A stretch of DNA of 64,000 bases from Trichobilharzia szidati. Lineage: Eukaryota; Platyhelminthes; Trematoda; Strigeidida; Schistosomatidae. This document shows, piece after piece, positions 1-12,200 of this stretch. A program made the position numbers and the translations under genes. Position 1 is the first letter of the stretch; every line of letters starts with the position of its first letter. The stretch spans positions 55,277,564 to 55,341,563 of the forward strand of contig OX235279.1 in the NCBI GenBank assembly GCA_944472155.2, given 5' to 3'. The notes under the pieces were generated by a model that saw only the letters and a list, made by a program, of their open reading frames with translations, did not search any database and had not been told where the DNA came from.

Positions 1-229
1 GTTAGCCAAACATTTCAGAAGGTATAAGACTGAAGCTTTTAATTTCATTTCCGTGCCCTGTGAAATCTCTGGGTCAGTTTGCAGTATTCGGAAAGCGTAA
101 GTAAATAATAGGAAAATTGTAAACTTTGATCTGTAGTAGTCTTCAGTTATGTAAAGTGATGAGAGGTCCGTATGCATAGTAAAACCACCTAGGCGAAAAA
201 AACAAAGACGAACTGGATATAGGGCGAGG

Positions 230-455
230 AAAAATCTAAGGGACATCACCACTAGGTCCTCGAATAGAATCCAAATGGGGAGCGATGGGTTGGGTGTCTG
301 AAGGTGACATGGAAGCGATCATGTGAAGAGGAAATGAGAGCGTGTGGGCAGTTGTGGAACCATCTGTAAATGATAACAGAGAACCGACTGCATTGAATGC
401 GTGCTGAAAAAACCCTGTGTGCTACTCGGAAGGCAAAGAAACAATAGTAATAAAT
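230..455 (+). mobile_element. RTE retrotransposon relic, 3' end
   Basis: This stretch aligns by eye with the 3' end of the well-preserved RTE element at 40846-43871. Shared landmarks include the segment around 'gatcatgtgaagaggaaatg' (319-338), 'gagaaccgactgcattgaa' (380-398), and a tail with 'aatagtaataaat' near 444-456. The reading frame is broken throughout. The relic lies in the same orientation as the young element. Only the C-terminal end of the RT protein and the short 3' tail survive, as expected for a 5'-truncated old copy. Confidence 0.7.
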
Positions 456-1325
456 CTAATTGCTGAAACCGTCTCAGCAGTATAGTCTGTAGATGAAAGT
501 CGATGATAAAAAATGTGAAAAACTAAACCACAACTAGACTGATAAAACAATTGAGGAAATTTTTTAGGACTATACTTGTTGCAGGAAGATAAATACATAT
601 CCTACTATCACCACTGAAATTTCATGATTTACTTTAATAATTTGTAAATGACATCTACACTAAGAAACAGATGCATCAACTGAAAACTTTGGAGAGAGGT
701 ACACATTTTAAGTAACCCTACTTAGAATGAATAAAAATCCACATCAAACATAAACAACAGGAATGAGCAATACGACACTGAAACGTTGAAAGCATTCACA
801 GATATTCCTTTCATTATCCTCATAAGATATTAAGGTATCAGTTACACATAAGGTCCATGAAGCTGAAACAAATATTTTTAGGTGAAGAAAAACTGCGTAG
901 AAATCTTTAGTTCTATGGCAAAGTAAACAGACAAACGCTGATGTCAATATTATGAACGACGAATGAGAGACTAGTGAGAAAAAATTAAAAGGTTTCAGCA
1001 GAAGATATATCTTCAGCGATTTCATCCTCAATCGTAGTTATTTATACATTTTGTTCTACTATGTAGCATAGAAAATTCAGTTGGACATAATGTCTAAGAT
1101 TTAACTAAATAGTGATAAAGTCGTTTAAACCTCATCGGTTGACCTCCCTCTTTACTTATCACTATACGCTTAACTACACTAATGCTCTACATATTCCTCT
1201 ATCTAACTCAAGCAGTTGGACGAAGGCACCTGTATTCAGAAACGCTTACCGTTTTCATACCTTCAGCCTTCGGAAGTATTGTCTAACAGAAACTAAAAGC
1301 AGTTAGTTCCCTTTATGAATTTGGA
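456..1325. other. Intergenic stretch, nothing recognised
   Basis: AT-rich sequence with only short open frames and no recognisable domain or repeat. It lies downstream of the minus-strand carrier gene. Confidence 0.5.
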
Positions 1326-1799
1326 CAAAATAAGAATAAGACGTAATTTATTATAAGCATGTAATGTATTTGCGCAACACATTTCCGACATTCTTATCAC
1401 ATGCATTCATACAAAAGCTAACAGATTATAAAGGGTCAGAATCGTATCAGTACAGGAATCACAAATAAGGATTAGTTGAGAATAAAAGAGATGGTATATT
1501 CGTTGAGGCCTTAGCGATGAAATGGCTTTTATCTATTACTTATTGTCTTAGCAAACCGATTTTAGAACCACGATTCATTTCACTTAGTAATATTTCCATC
1601 CCCACTTTGTTCTTACGTCATTTTCCTAGCCCTTATCTGTGATCTTGGCTCCTAAATATTTTGACCTATGTTGATTCGATTCTGACCCTTCATAATTTTG
1701 TATAAATATGTATGACAAATGCGTGTGATAAGAATATCGGAAATGTGTTGCGCAAATAAATTACGCGTTTCTAATAAATTACGTCTTCTTATTGTTTTG
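1326..1799. repeat. Diverged inverted repeat (arms about 120 bases)
   Basis: The left arm at 1326-1444 and the right arm at 1677-1799 are reverse complements at roughly 80 percent by eye. Shared landmarks are 'gacgtaatttatta', 'tttgcgcaacacatttccga', 'attcttatcaca' and 'gggtcagaatcg'. The spacer is about 230 bases and has no recognised content. It could be an old fold-back or MITE-like element, or an old inverted duplication. No target-site duplication was identified. Confidence 0.65.
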
Positions 1800-2897
1800 T
1801 TGATATACCCCACAGCCATAAAGTAAGAGAGAATGAAATGCTGCATGACATATCTGATGGGTAGATAAATACCTCTCCTGCTACAAGTCAGTGAGTGTTA
1901 GTTGTGCTTCTGGTTTCCGCGCTGAAATCTCTTCAGCGACAAGTTGTACAACTACAATGCAATAAGACCAAGGATTTGATATACTGTGAAGCCTATCCTA
2001 CACCACCTTCTGGGAACCTTTAACTCTTATTCTCAATAATTGCTAGTGAACGAACAGTTTGCCTATCTTGTCAATTATGATGCTAATATCAGTACTCATC
2101 CTATCACTTCGTTATGAAACTTAAATTTTTCTGTTTAGTGCTTCTTAACCCAAAAATTCACTCCCTGGTTCCAGAAATTCAACATAAACTTTTGCTGTTT
2201 TTAGCTGACGAGAAGCATTAGGATAAAGGTGAATCATTTTCCACTTGCTAGGATTGTAATTACGAGTGACAATTACAAATTGCTCAAATAACAATATGAC
2301 TGTCAGTTTCATAACTATAGATAACTCTTGACAGAATTTCCTCCATCTTATACAAAACTGCAAAATATGAAACACAAATACTGGCTACTTGTCTATACAA
2401 AATTTGATAATAACTAAAATTGTAGGAAGATATTCATAGAGAGGAAGAAGTCGATAGAATAAACGACGATGACACAATGTGTAGATGAATGATGCAGACA
2501 ATTGTTAACGTTGTACAACTGCATAGAAATAACAGTAGTACTAATATTGGGAATGAGTTGTTGAGATATAAAACCAGATAAAAGTTCAAAGTGGAAAAGA
2601 AGGTTAAACAAAACACGATTACTTCTCAACTAATTTACTATGGAGATTATAACTAAAGTATAAAAATCTTCTCTACATTTTTAATGAAAATAAATTTGAG
2701 TTCTCTGAAAGACATATCAACATGTCATCATCGCCAACATTGTTAAATAAAGATGACTCGATTCCATGTTTTAATTTTCTAAGTAAATGGAAAAACCAAA
2801 TGCAACTGTCTGTACTTTCCAAAAAAATATGAAACTTATGAATACACAAAATGTTGACTGGGTAGATTGATACACCAAATCTGAGCAATTATTTTTC
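1800..2897. other. Downstream flank / presumed 3' UTR of the carrier gene
   Basis: No gene or repeat recognised. The proximal part should hold the 3' UTR of the minus-strand carrier gene. A minus-strand ATTAAA at 2680-2685, about 213 bases past the stop, is a possible poly(A) signal, but the region is so AT-rich that this is weak evidence. Confidence 0.35.
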
Positions 2898-3257
2898 TCA
2901 TTTGCAACCAAGACCAGGAACACCTAGTAATTCGGAGGTAAATTCAAAAACAAGATATGTAACGCAAACAGATGGCAAGGTTTTTGACAAACTAGCACTC
3001 ATTCCACGATATAATCCTTTAAATCCATTCTTCCTTACGATACATCGAAGTGATTGTACAATAGGAGCACCGCATGGAGATGGTGATGCCTGAAAACGAG
3101 TTCTAAGTAGGTTGGCTGGATAGGTGATCAGCATAGGAATACAGGATGATGTCAAAATCAATGGAACAGTTATTGTAGCCGGCATGTGAACTTTGACTGT
3201 ATGATCTGAATTTTGTTGAAGGGAATAATGATACTCCAGGTAACGTCTCTTAAGCAT
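2898..3257 (-). CDS. Carrier gene terminal exon: repeat 3 and stop
   Basis: The acceptor 'cgttttccag' ends at 3258 on the minus strand. There are 120 codons including TGA. It covers ITYPANLLRTRFQASPSP, then GFKGLYRGMSASLSKTLP and the last helix SVCVTYLVFEF. The short tail after the last helix is normal for SLC25 carriers. The signature PANLLR is degenerate in the way SCaMC proteins are. Confidence 0.87.
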   Translation of the reverse strand: MLKRRYLEYHYSLQQNSDHTVKVHMPATITVPLILTSSCIPMLITYPANLLRTRFQASPSPCGAPIVQSLRCIVRKNGFKGLYRGMSASLSKTLPSVCVTYLVFEFTSELLGVPGLGCK

Positions 3258-6200
3258 CTGGAAAACGAGAAAAAAGGATATCAGAAAAGTTAGGAAATGC
3301 AATGCGTTGAGTTGAATGGCTTTGTGGCAGCATCATACACACAACTCAATCAAATTGTTCAAGAAACCTAACTGCAGCCACAATCCTAAGCCACTAATTA
3401 TTCTATGCTTTCACTGAATACATTCTTTCATCATTATTAATTATTTTCGCTATTTATTAAATTATGGAAGAAAGCTATTGAACGATAAAGCAATCTGAGC
3501 AACAAATTCGTTCAGATTCAAACACTATTCCGTATTGCACGGTTCAAAACATGCATACTATATGGACAATGAAAACTTTCAGTCGCAACTTTCAGAGCAA
3601 CCGACGCCAGGATGCTCTACATAGCCTTTTTGCAGTAAAGAACTTTTTAGGAATTGCAAACACAAAAATAGAACTTAGTGGTGATAGACTTTCCGGAAAT
3701 AAAATCTACAAATATATGTTCAGTTAGTAGCAGTGATATCCTGTAAATATCAGAGGTCCATACAACAATAGTTATAATACGAAATAGACAAAATGTTGTT
3801 TTAGGGAATATTACATAAGAAGACACTATAAGCCAGGAGAATAAATTGAAGATACACTGTTAAAGACCTCAACAGTTTTAAAAACAAGAGTTGAATAAAA
3901 GTTCACAAAATTGTAAGCATAAAAACTAACTTCATAAAGACACAACTCCATTCCAGAATACGGTACATAGCTCATCATACTGACTTTGTAGCCTCGATAA
4001 AACCCACGTAAACCACCTTCATGATATAATTTTCGAATTGTAACAAACATAGAATTTGATTCATGCGACCTACGCAAAGCCATTCGAGTTTTTAAAATCT
4101 AAAACAAGGCGGAAATCTCACTTAAATGGTTTAAACAATCTTAAAATATAAACAGCGATAGTTAAAATTGATTTACACTACTCCTATTATGATTACTATT
4201 ATCTTTATTCCCTTGGATTCCAAATGGAACACAAGGCTTTAATGGCACACCTCAATTTGATTCTGTTATTTGCCATCATTTTTAGATGGCTCTGCAACTG
4301 CATATAAGCTTTCATTTCTTCCTCACACGATCTCATCTATGTCAAACTGGGACGCCCAACTCCTCGCCTCGCATTTTGGTTCCACTCGAAGGGCTGGCGC
4401 GCATGATGTCACTGAACGGTCAACCCACTGTGTCCAATTCACCCCTATTTTCTCCTGAATATTTGTTGGGCAATAGGTTTATTGGTGGTTCGTTACAAGA
4501 GATCCACGTTTTTTATGCCTTCTGAAGACTTGATCTTTAGCAATGAGACAGCGAAAGTAGCTGTTGATAAAAATCTAGTCTGTCGGAAATGCTTTTCGAG
4601 ACGCATCAGTCTTTTAACTACATAGAAGCACTAACTTGACAGTAGTGTTGAAAGTTCGGATCTTGTTCCTTTTACTAAGTGCAATCGATTTCCACACCGA
4701 TTCCAGAGTAATGTACACCTGTCTTGCTTCCGCGATCCGCTCCTAGATGACTCTGACAACCAACATAAACTGTCTTCGACGATGACGCAGTGTTGCAATT
4801 CGGTCCACTAGTGAATTATTTTCCTTGATTCTAACTTGCTCCGGGAGAAGTCTTCCACCCAGGGCATCTTTCATTCTCTACATGATGAACGGTCTTATTA
4901 TTTTGATTGGGTGGACAGGAACATAATTACGCGCCAGTTACTGTAAAGGCTTCTACTCATAACCGGGACAAACTATGGACACAATAAAAACAATAACAAC
5001 GCGATATTTCCAGTATGAAGCTAATTTTCTACGCTTCCAACAAAGTGGAACTAATTTTGTAAACTTTAGATTCGCGTAAGGTTCTACGGCAATCGAAATA
5101 ATGAATGACGCTAAACAACTATAGCTCTATCAGAAATCAAATCATAATTGTATAAAAGCAATATATATTCTAACTCGTATCCGGTGATGCCTGTGTTATA
5201 GAGAAATAAAAAGAATAATGAACAAGCTACATATTATTTTAATAAAAGTAACAGACTCAACAAAGTGATCGATGACAAAGAACCCTTTTCATGTAAAATG
5301 TTGTCAAACGGTCATCTGTTTGAGGCAGCAGTCAGTGTACTTTCACTTTCGTTTAGTAGTAATAAACTCAGCTGTTTCCATTCCACATATTAAAGAAGCT
5401 TCTTTCAAATACCTGCCTGTTTGCAAATCGTAGTAATAACCACAGACATGAAGAAAAAGAAAGTGGTAAATAACGCTATGTAGTTAGTAAAGTATATTGT
5501 CAGAGTTGCTAAATCTGTGTGTATGCAATTCCACAGTCACATTTACCCCTATGCTATTACTGTACCAATCTTCAAGCTAAGATGAAAATCCTCTTGTGAA
5601 AAGCACCGAGGATTTAGCCCTATCTTCATAACTTCAGAAATTTTAGCCCACAATCATATAAGGTTTAACAACACATATTCAATATGAAACCAGGCTCCAT
5701 TCGGAGATGATCACCGTGCATTCACAACATACTCTCCAAACGTCAAATATTCTAAAGCAGCAACACCAACCAAAAATCAACATCGACTGCACTTCTTACC
5801 GCAGCATTCACCCTCGTCGATCGAAAGGTTACGTAGTGGTATCATTTGCTGAAATGTATGGCTGGAAAGCGCATCGTTTTACTCATAGTTACAAACTCGA
5901 ATATTAGTGATCACGTGCAAAACTGTAATATGTCGTTGCATGAGGTATATACTTCCAGTGATGCACCTCAACACAGTCCACTCTACTCACTTTTATTCAA
6001 GCTTTTCACGGATATCACTTTACAGAGCTTTACTTTAACATCTGATCCTACAAAGACTGACTTGCGCGTTGCTATTACACCAATTGACTAGGTATGCAAA
6101 CGACAGTGTCCAATCGGAAAATGGTGCTAACAAGAATCCCAAACTTTTGAACAACAAATGGCAATCCCATAATCTTGAGAATGCATTTCTTATCGCTACA

Positions 6201-9200
6201 ATGTAAATGGCTACCTTAGTGTCAGTTTGAGAATAGGTCGGTAACAGGGGAAAAGTTCATGCCAAACATGCTAAAATTTCCCATAATGGTATTCACAAGC
6301 CTCTGCTTTGATAACCTCTTCATCAAACATAAACATAAGTGTATTGTGGATCAATCAACCCTTCAGATGACAAATCACCGTAACCAAAAACAACAGCACA
6401 CCTCCTATCTAGTACAGTACCTTACTTAGAATAACATTTTGTGCGACTACTCATGCTTCAAAGCGTTACCAAATACTGCTCCACCAACGACGTCGAATAA
6501 CGCCTTCAGATCATAAATATGGCAAGTATTTATATCAGCGTTTCATAAAATCCTCAAACTAACTTGGCTTTTCGAGTATATTTCCCTCAGTAAGCCTTAA
6601 TTAGTCTTCGCACTAATATGAAACTAAGGATTTTTGATACCGAAGCAATCAAACTAATTTTAATTTTTTCATTATAGCTTGATACCACACAGTATTTTTG
6701 GAACAAGTATGGAACTTTCAGCAAGTGATAACGGTAGCCCACATTTTGCAGGCTGACCATAGATATCAGGTGTGCGTTGGCAGGGGATCGAATCCCGGAC
6801 CATGTGCATGATCGGCGAGAGTCCTAACCGCTGTGCTACCGACACCACGAAAAGATATGCTTCACTCCTAGCAGACCGAGTTGATCAACGACAAACATCG
6901 GTCCAGTGGAACTATATCGCACAGCCAAACAACGACTTGTATCTTAGGTAATCTAAGCAACAACCCTTTCAAACCTTACCAAAAAAGTTATACAACTAAA
7001 AAATCATGTGCTACTGCTTCAACATCTACACTGCAAACTGCTGTCAAAACTCCAAGTGTAGATGGACAAACAATGTTCACACCCATTTAAGCCAGTGGAT
7101 GAAGATTTTTGAAACCCATTTTCCCTAGAGATCACGCTTCCCTTAATGTAGTCCTTCTAAACGTGTCCCTCAACCACCAACAACAGGTACGAACAATCGA
7201 GACACACTAAGGAGTCCTAATACCTATTCCATTTATTTTACGCACACAAATCACAAGTATTCCCAGTAGTTACGCACACTTCCTTCTACGCTTACACATA
7301 AACCTTGATCAATCTGACTGAGGAAACACAAACCCACTAGCTTTCACTAACTTCGGTATGACAGACATTCACTGACTTCATTAAGATTTATATAGCAGAT
7401 TCCACGTGATACAACGCTTTTTAATCTTCAAGCATATCACTATGGTGGGAAGTATTACGTCAATTAATACAGACAGATGTGGTGATGAAATTCCAACTGG
7501 TTCTACCACTTCCTCGTCTGGATTCCAGTGACTTTATAGCCTAAGAGACTTCTCATTTTGTCGGAGAGCGGATGTTCACGGATAGTTCTATGTCTGGTGG
7601 TGGTATTTCTAGACGAGTTGCAGCAGGTGGCACATACACTACCTCTCACAAGTCTCATATGCGTTGATCTCTTCCTCGATAGGGACCTGGTAACCTATTC
7701 CGGTTTAATTGACAGTGCATCATAAAAGTGTCGTTTGTCTCTTTGTGCATCCTTCTTCATCACTTTGTTTAGTGCTGTGTAGATCATAGCCACCTCCTTT
7801 CGATCTTCATCTCTGTACTAGCTCATTGCCTGCCTCAGCTTACATGTATTCGTAGAAAACTATTTTTAACTTTCCTTCTGGTTCCTTCTTTGAACAACTA
7901 TACAGCTTTCATTCCATATCGCTTCCAGAAAGTCCCCATGTCCTTCCACACAGGTTGTCTCGGTCATGCTGTTTAGTATCTCCGACATTTTCTCGATGAC
8001 TGCAGTGAAGGTTTCCTTTGTAGCTTCATCCTTCACCTACTAAATGTTCAGCTTGAATTCTAGTTCATCTACAGTTTCTTCAAAGGCCTTCGCTTTCATC
8101 TTGAGGCTTCCCTGCACTATATAGTGATTTGAATCTACATCTCCGTCTCTTCTCGATTTTGTGTACACTAGGCTGTCTCCAATTTCCAGAAAATCAGGTG
8201 AAGTCTATCCAATTTCCGATTTGTCCACCTGGAGGGACCCACATCGCCTTATGTATATCCATGTGCTTGTACACGCTGCCTCCAATCACCAAATCACGAA
8301 ACTCGCAGAAACCTGAAAATTATCATACTTCCTCATTCATTTCACCTAGTATCACTTCACACATAATGAGTCCTCTTCCTGTCTTGTCTGTTTCCCCTTT
8401 GAGTGACATTCATATCACCCATTAGAGTTTGACGTCACTATCAGGCGTTTTTTCGATTACTGATTGCAATTGTCTCTGCAAGTCTTCCATCTTTCCTTGG
8501 CCCGGTCTGCGTTGTTTGTAGGTGCGTAGTATTGTGATCGCAACTTTCTATCTTTTCGAGTTGAGTCTTGTTGTCATTATCCTGTGAGGGATTGCTACTT
8601 ACTGAATGAGCCCCTTCGATGATATTCGTAACATCATGGTGGCCATACCCACACAGTGGGCTTACAATTGTCGTCTGGAAGACCAGAGTAGACTATTGAT
8701 TCTCTATTTCGAAATTTGAATTATTCACTTCCATTCCAACTGCTCTTGTAACGACAAAGGCAAGAGTCAGGCAACAGATCATTTATTAAGGAAATCAACG
8801 CATATTTATATATATTTTCATGTACATTACTATGGATATTTAAGCAAACAAACACAGTCTTCCGATTGGTTGTTTCTCACGTAAAGTTAATCTTTCATCT
8901 ATTTGTGATTGTTTCTTGAATGTCAAATCCTCTATATGTTAGCTGCATCCGCCTACGCAAAGTCTGTTGTGGTCGGTTTTGAATCAATCTTTGTTCACAT
9001 TTTCTCACGACAAATCTTGGGAACGTAAATATTGACGTAAATTACTGTCTACCAATTTGGCTAGTAGACAGCTCTCACCACACTCTCACATACTCCCAGT
9101 ACTCCTATACTATATCATCTTGTTTCTTTTGCAAACACTGCCTCAAACATCGTGGAGACATTCTATATGACTATGGTTACTTGTGTGTTCATTTAGAGAA

Positions 9201-12200
9201 GAAAAACTGGTTGTACGCTTTCATGAAGGCTCTCATCGGTGTCATTCCGCTTCTATAATTTCAGTGAATTATAAGTTAACTTTCTAAATTTTTGTCCTAT
9301 GAAGTTCCTGTTGAGGTTTTTTGGATTCACAGGGTAGGGTTACCAGCCCAACACACAATCTGTTTCTCATTTTGGGCTTAGGACCACCTAGGAGTCTAGC
9401 ACACACTGGCCTTTACTATCTTCGGAATGGGTGTCTAACATTAAGACTGTATGTATCTATCCTTAGTCATTGATGAACAGACAGGATTTGTGAACCGTTG
9501 ATTCTTTTCAGTTACTCGTTGTATAGGCGATTTCTTGAATTACTCAAAATGTTAGGCGAATTGGTATAGCGTGACCACAGAGCGCAGGAGATATCCAACT
9601 GATGTAGTTAGATTCGGTTCACTATCTGTCGTTGGTAAAGAAAGCTTCACCATCGACTACACGTCATCATGGGCAAAATTACGATGTACACTTCATGAGG
9701 TAGACTATTTTCAATACCTCTTGCTAGAGTAGTAAAGAGTCTAATCACTGGATGGAAGCTTATTTACTACTGTTGTTTCAGTACTTACACCCTAACAATA
9801 TGACTTCACGTTCCAGTCCTTAGTGGTGCAAGTATTATTGTTTGGAATGAAGTGATTATCATTATTATCCCGCACTATGACTGGGACTACTTATAGTTTT
9901 ACCCACGTTTCTGGCATAGTAAGTGTTTGTAAGGCAATTTCTTGAGTCAATAAAGATCCTGTTGTTGCATTACATGATGTGAATTTGTCTACTGTCGTCA
10001 GATCAATAGTTATTGCCTAAGTCATTTTCTTCTCTGACTTTATTTTTTCAACTTAACAAGACTACGAGAATAGTCTCACACCGAAATACTCAGCTTTGCA
10101 TTAGGCAGACGTTGATCATATCAACACTTAATACACTTTACAGATATTCAAGATAATATATGATTACGGTGAAAACAGATTTTATTTCTGTTAATTGCAG
10201 TCGACTCACCTCAATTGGATAAGTTATTGTTAGCGATGAAGCGCCAGCCAAACTAGCCACCAACAAACGATCCTCTGGAGGTAATGGTCCTTTCACATTT
10301 GGGAAAATTACAGACTTAAGCCATCCATGTAGACCAAAGCGAATGGCACTTTCAGGGCAATTTTTTAAAATATTTACGCCATTGCCACGCCACAAAGCCA
10401 ATATACCACCTTCTTTAACCATTGCATGGAAACCTAATAATTCAATAAATTGGAGATAACAATATAAAAGTTGCGTAACTTTTACGAAAATTGAGTCAAA
10501 AAGTGTTTATTATTTATAACCAAGTAAAGTCATCAAGAAGTATGCTGACGCTATTGTTGGAAAAACAGTGGGAACTAGTGAACTGTTCATTAGTGAAATA
10601 GTTTATAGTAGAGGTAAAATATAAAAACAGTACATTTGAAATCAGTTTTTTATTTTCTTCTCCACTGCGTTTCCCCTCGACTTCTTCCTCTTTACACTAT
10701 GCTTCCTATTTGGACAACCGAACTCGCCTATTTCTTATTTCGGAAATTTCACCAACCGCTTATCTGCTTACAACTTTTGTCAAATTAACCATACTGAATA
10801 TAACCGACGCGTTCTTACCAGACGCTTATAACACATCTCCCTCTTTATCGAAATGCCATGCTTGCAGCCGCTCCAACTTTAGTGCCACTATCTATTCTTG
10901 CAGTATTTTAGACTCGGCTTTTTTGTGCCAGTGTATCTAGTTTCAAAGTTGTCTGGTACTGGCATGTATACCCTTTTCATACTTTTCTGATGGTATGAGC
11001 TTGCCAGAGTCTAGTTTTATGGACCTATTTCACCTCTAATGGTGTACTTCAGTCCCTACGATTTACATGACCACCGAATTAAAATAGTACCAATTTCTTT
11101 TCTTCCCTCTGCTAGCATTTCACGGTGTGAGGCATACGACTGAGATGATACAACCAAGCATAGGCTACAGATGAATCAAATAAGAAACAATGAATCAGTA
11201 ACAGATACCATGTAATATAGCTACTTATATCAGTGATTCAGTTCATTACTGAAAAAAAAATTAACTGACTGCAATAAAAATATTTCAACAGAAGACTATT
11301 TTTGTTGACACATGTTACTTCACCTGCTGAATTTTCATACCACAGAAAATATAGGCATTTTATCAATTTTATTATTGATTCAGTTACCCAGAATATACAC
11401 CGATTGTTCTCGACTTAACATATACAAAAAGATAATTGCTTACAACGCATTCTGTAAAGTCCCAATTAATAGAGCACATTAATTTAGGGGTATTGTATTT
11501 TGAACTTCAACTAAGCAAAAAGTACCAAAATGATATGCTAAAGAAGTTTATTTCTACAACTTATGCCAAATACAGCTTTTTATGAATTATATGTGCATAA
11601 CTAATTCACCCTTCGTAAATAATCACTAATATATGTTAAGTGATAAAGTAACACAATCAGAGTGAGCTAACACGAAAGTCAGTGATTTCACATGATAAAA
11701 CTAATGCAATCGATCAATAGACCCATGATATTGCAACCAAATAATGAGATACGAACACCGAAAATTCTCATTTCATTGACCAACAAGATTTGTAAGTAAA
11801 TACCTAAAACTTCAGAGATTATGAAAATCACCTCCCTCACCTAGGAGAAATGTTTGCTATTTCCACATAAAATCGTCTCACTTTCTACACATCAAAAAGC
11901 AATAATCAACAGACTACCAATTCATAAAAACTAAAGCCACTGAATTCCCAGACACTATAAGTATTAGAATTAATTCGCGAAATATACCCATTAAGACATT
12001 GAAATAAGAACAAATTAGTTCAGCGAAGAGTCTCTTTTCGGCGAATTCATTCACTTAGCTGTACAGTCGCAAATATATATACAATTATTTTGTGTGTGTG
12101 TGTGTGTGTACATTAGGTTTGTCAAAAACAAAATAACAGTTAGTGTGGGTTGTTGATTATATCATCAAGATAATGAAGAAGTTAAAATGTGTGATTAATA

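Noticed and set aside
744..1031. A 95-residue minus-strand open frame as a gene
   Set aside because: No domain, no splice partner; its composition is that of random AT-rich DNA.
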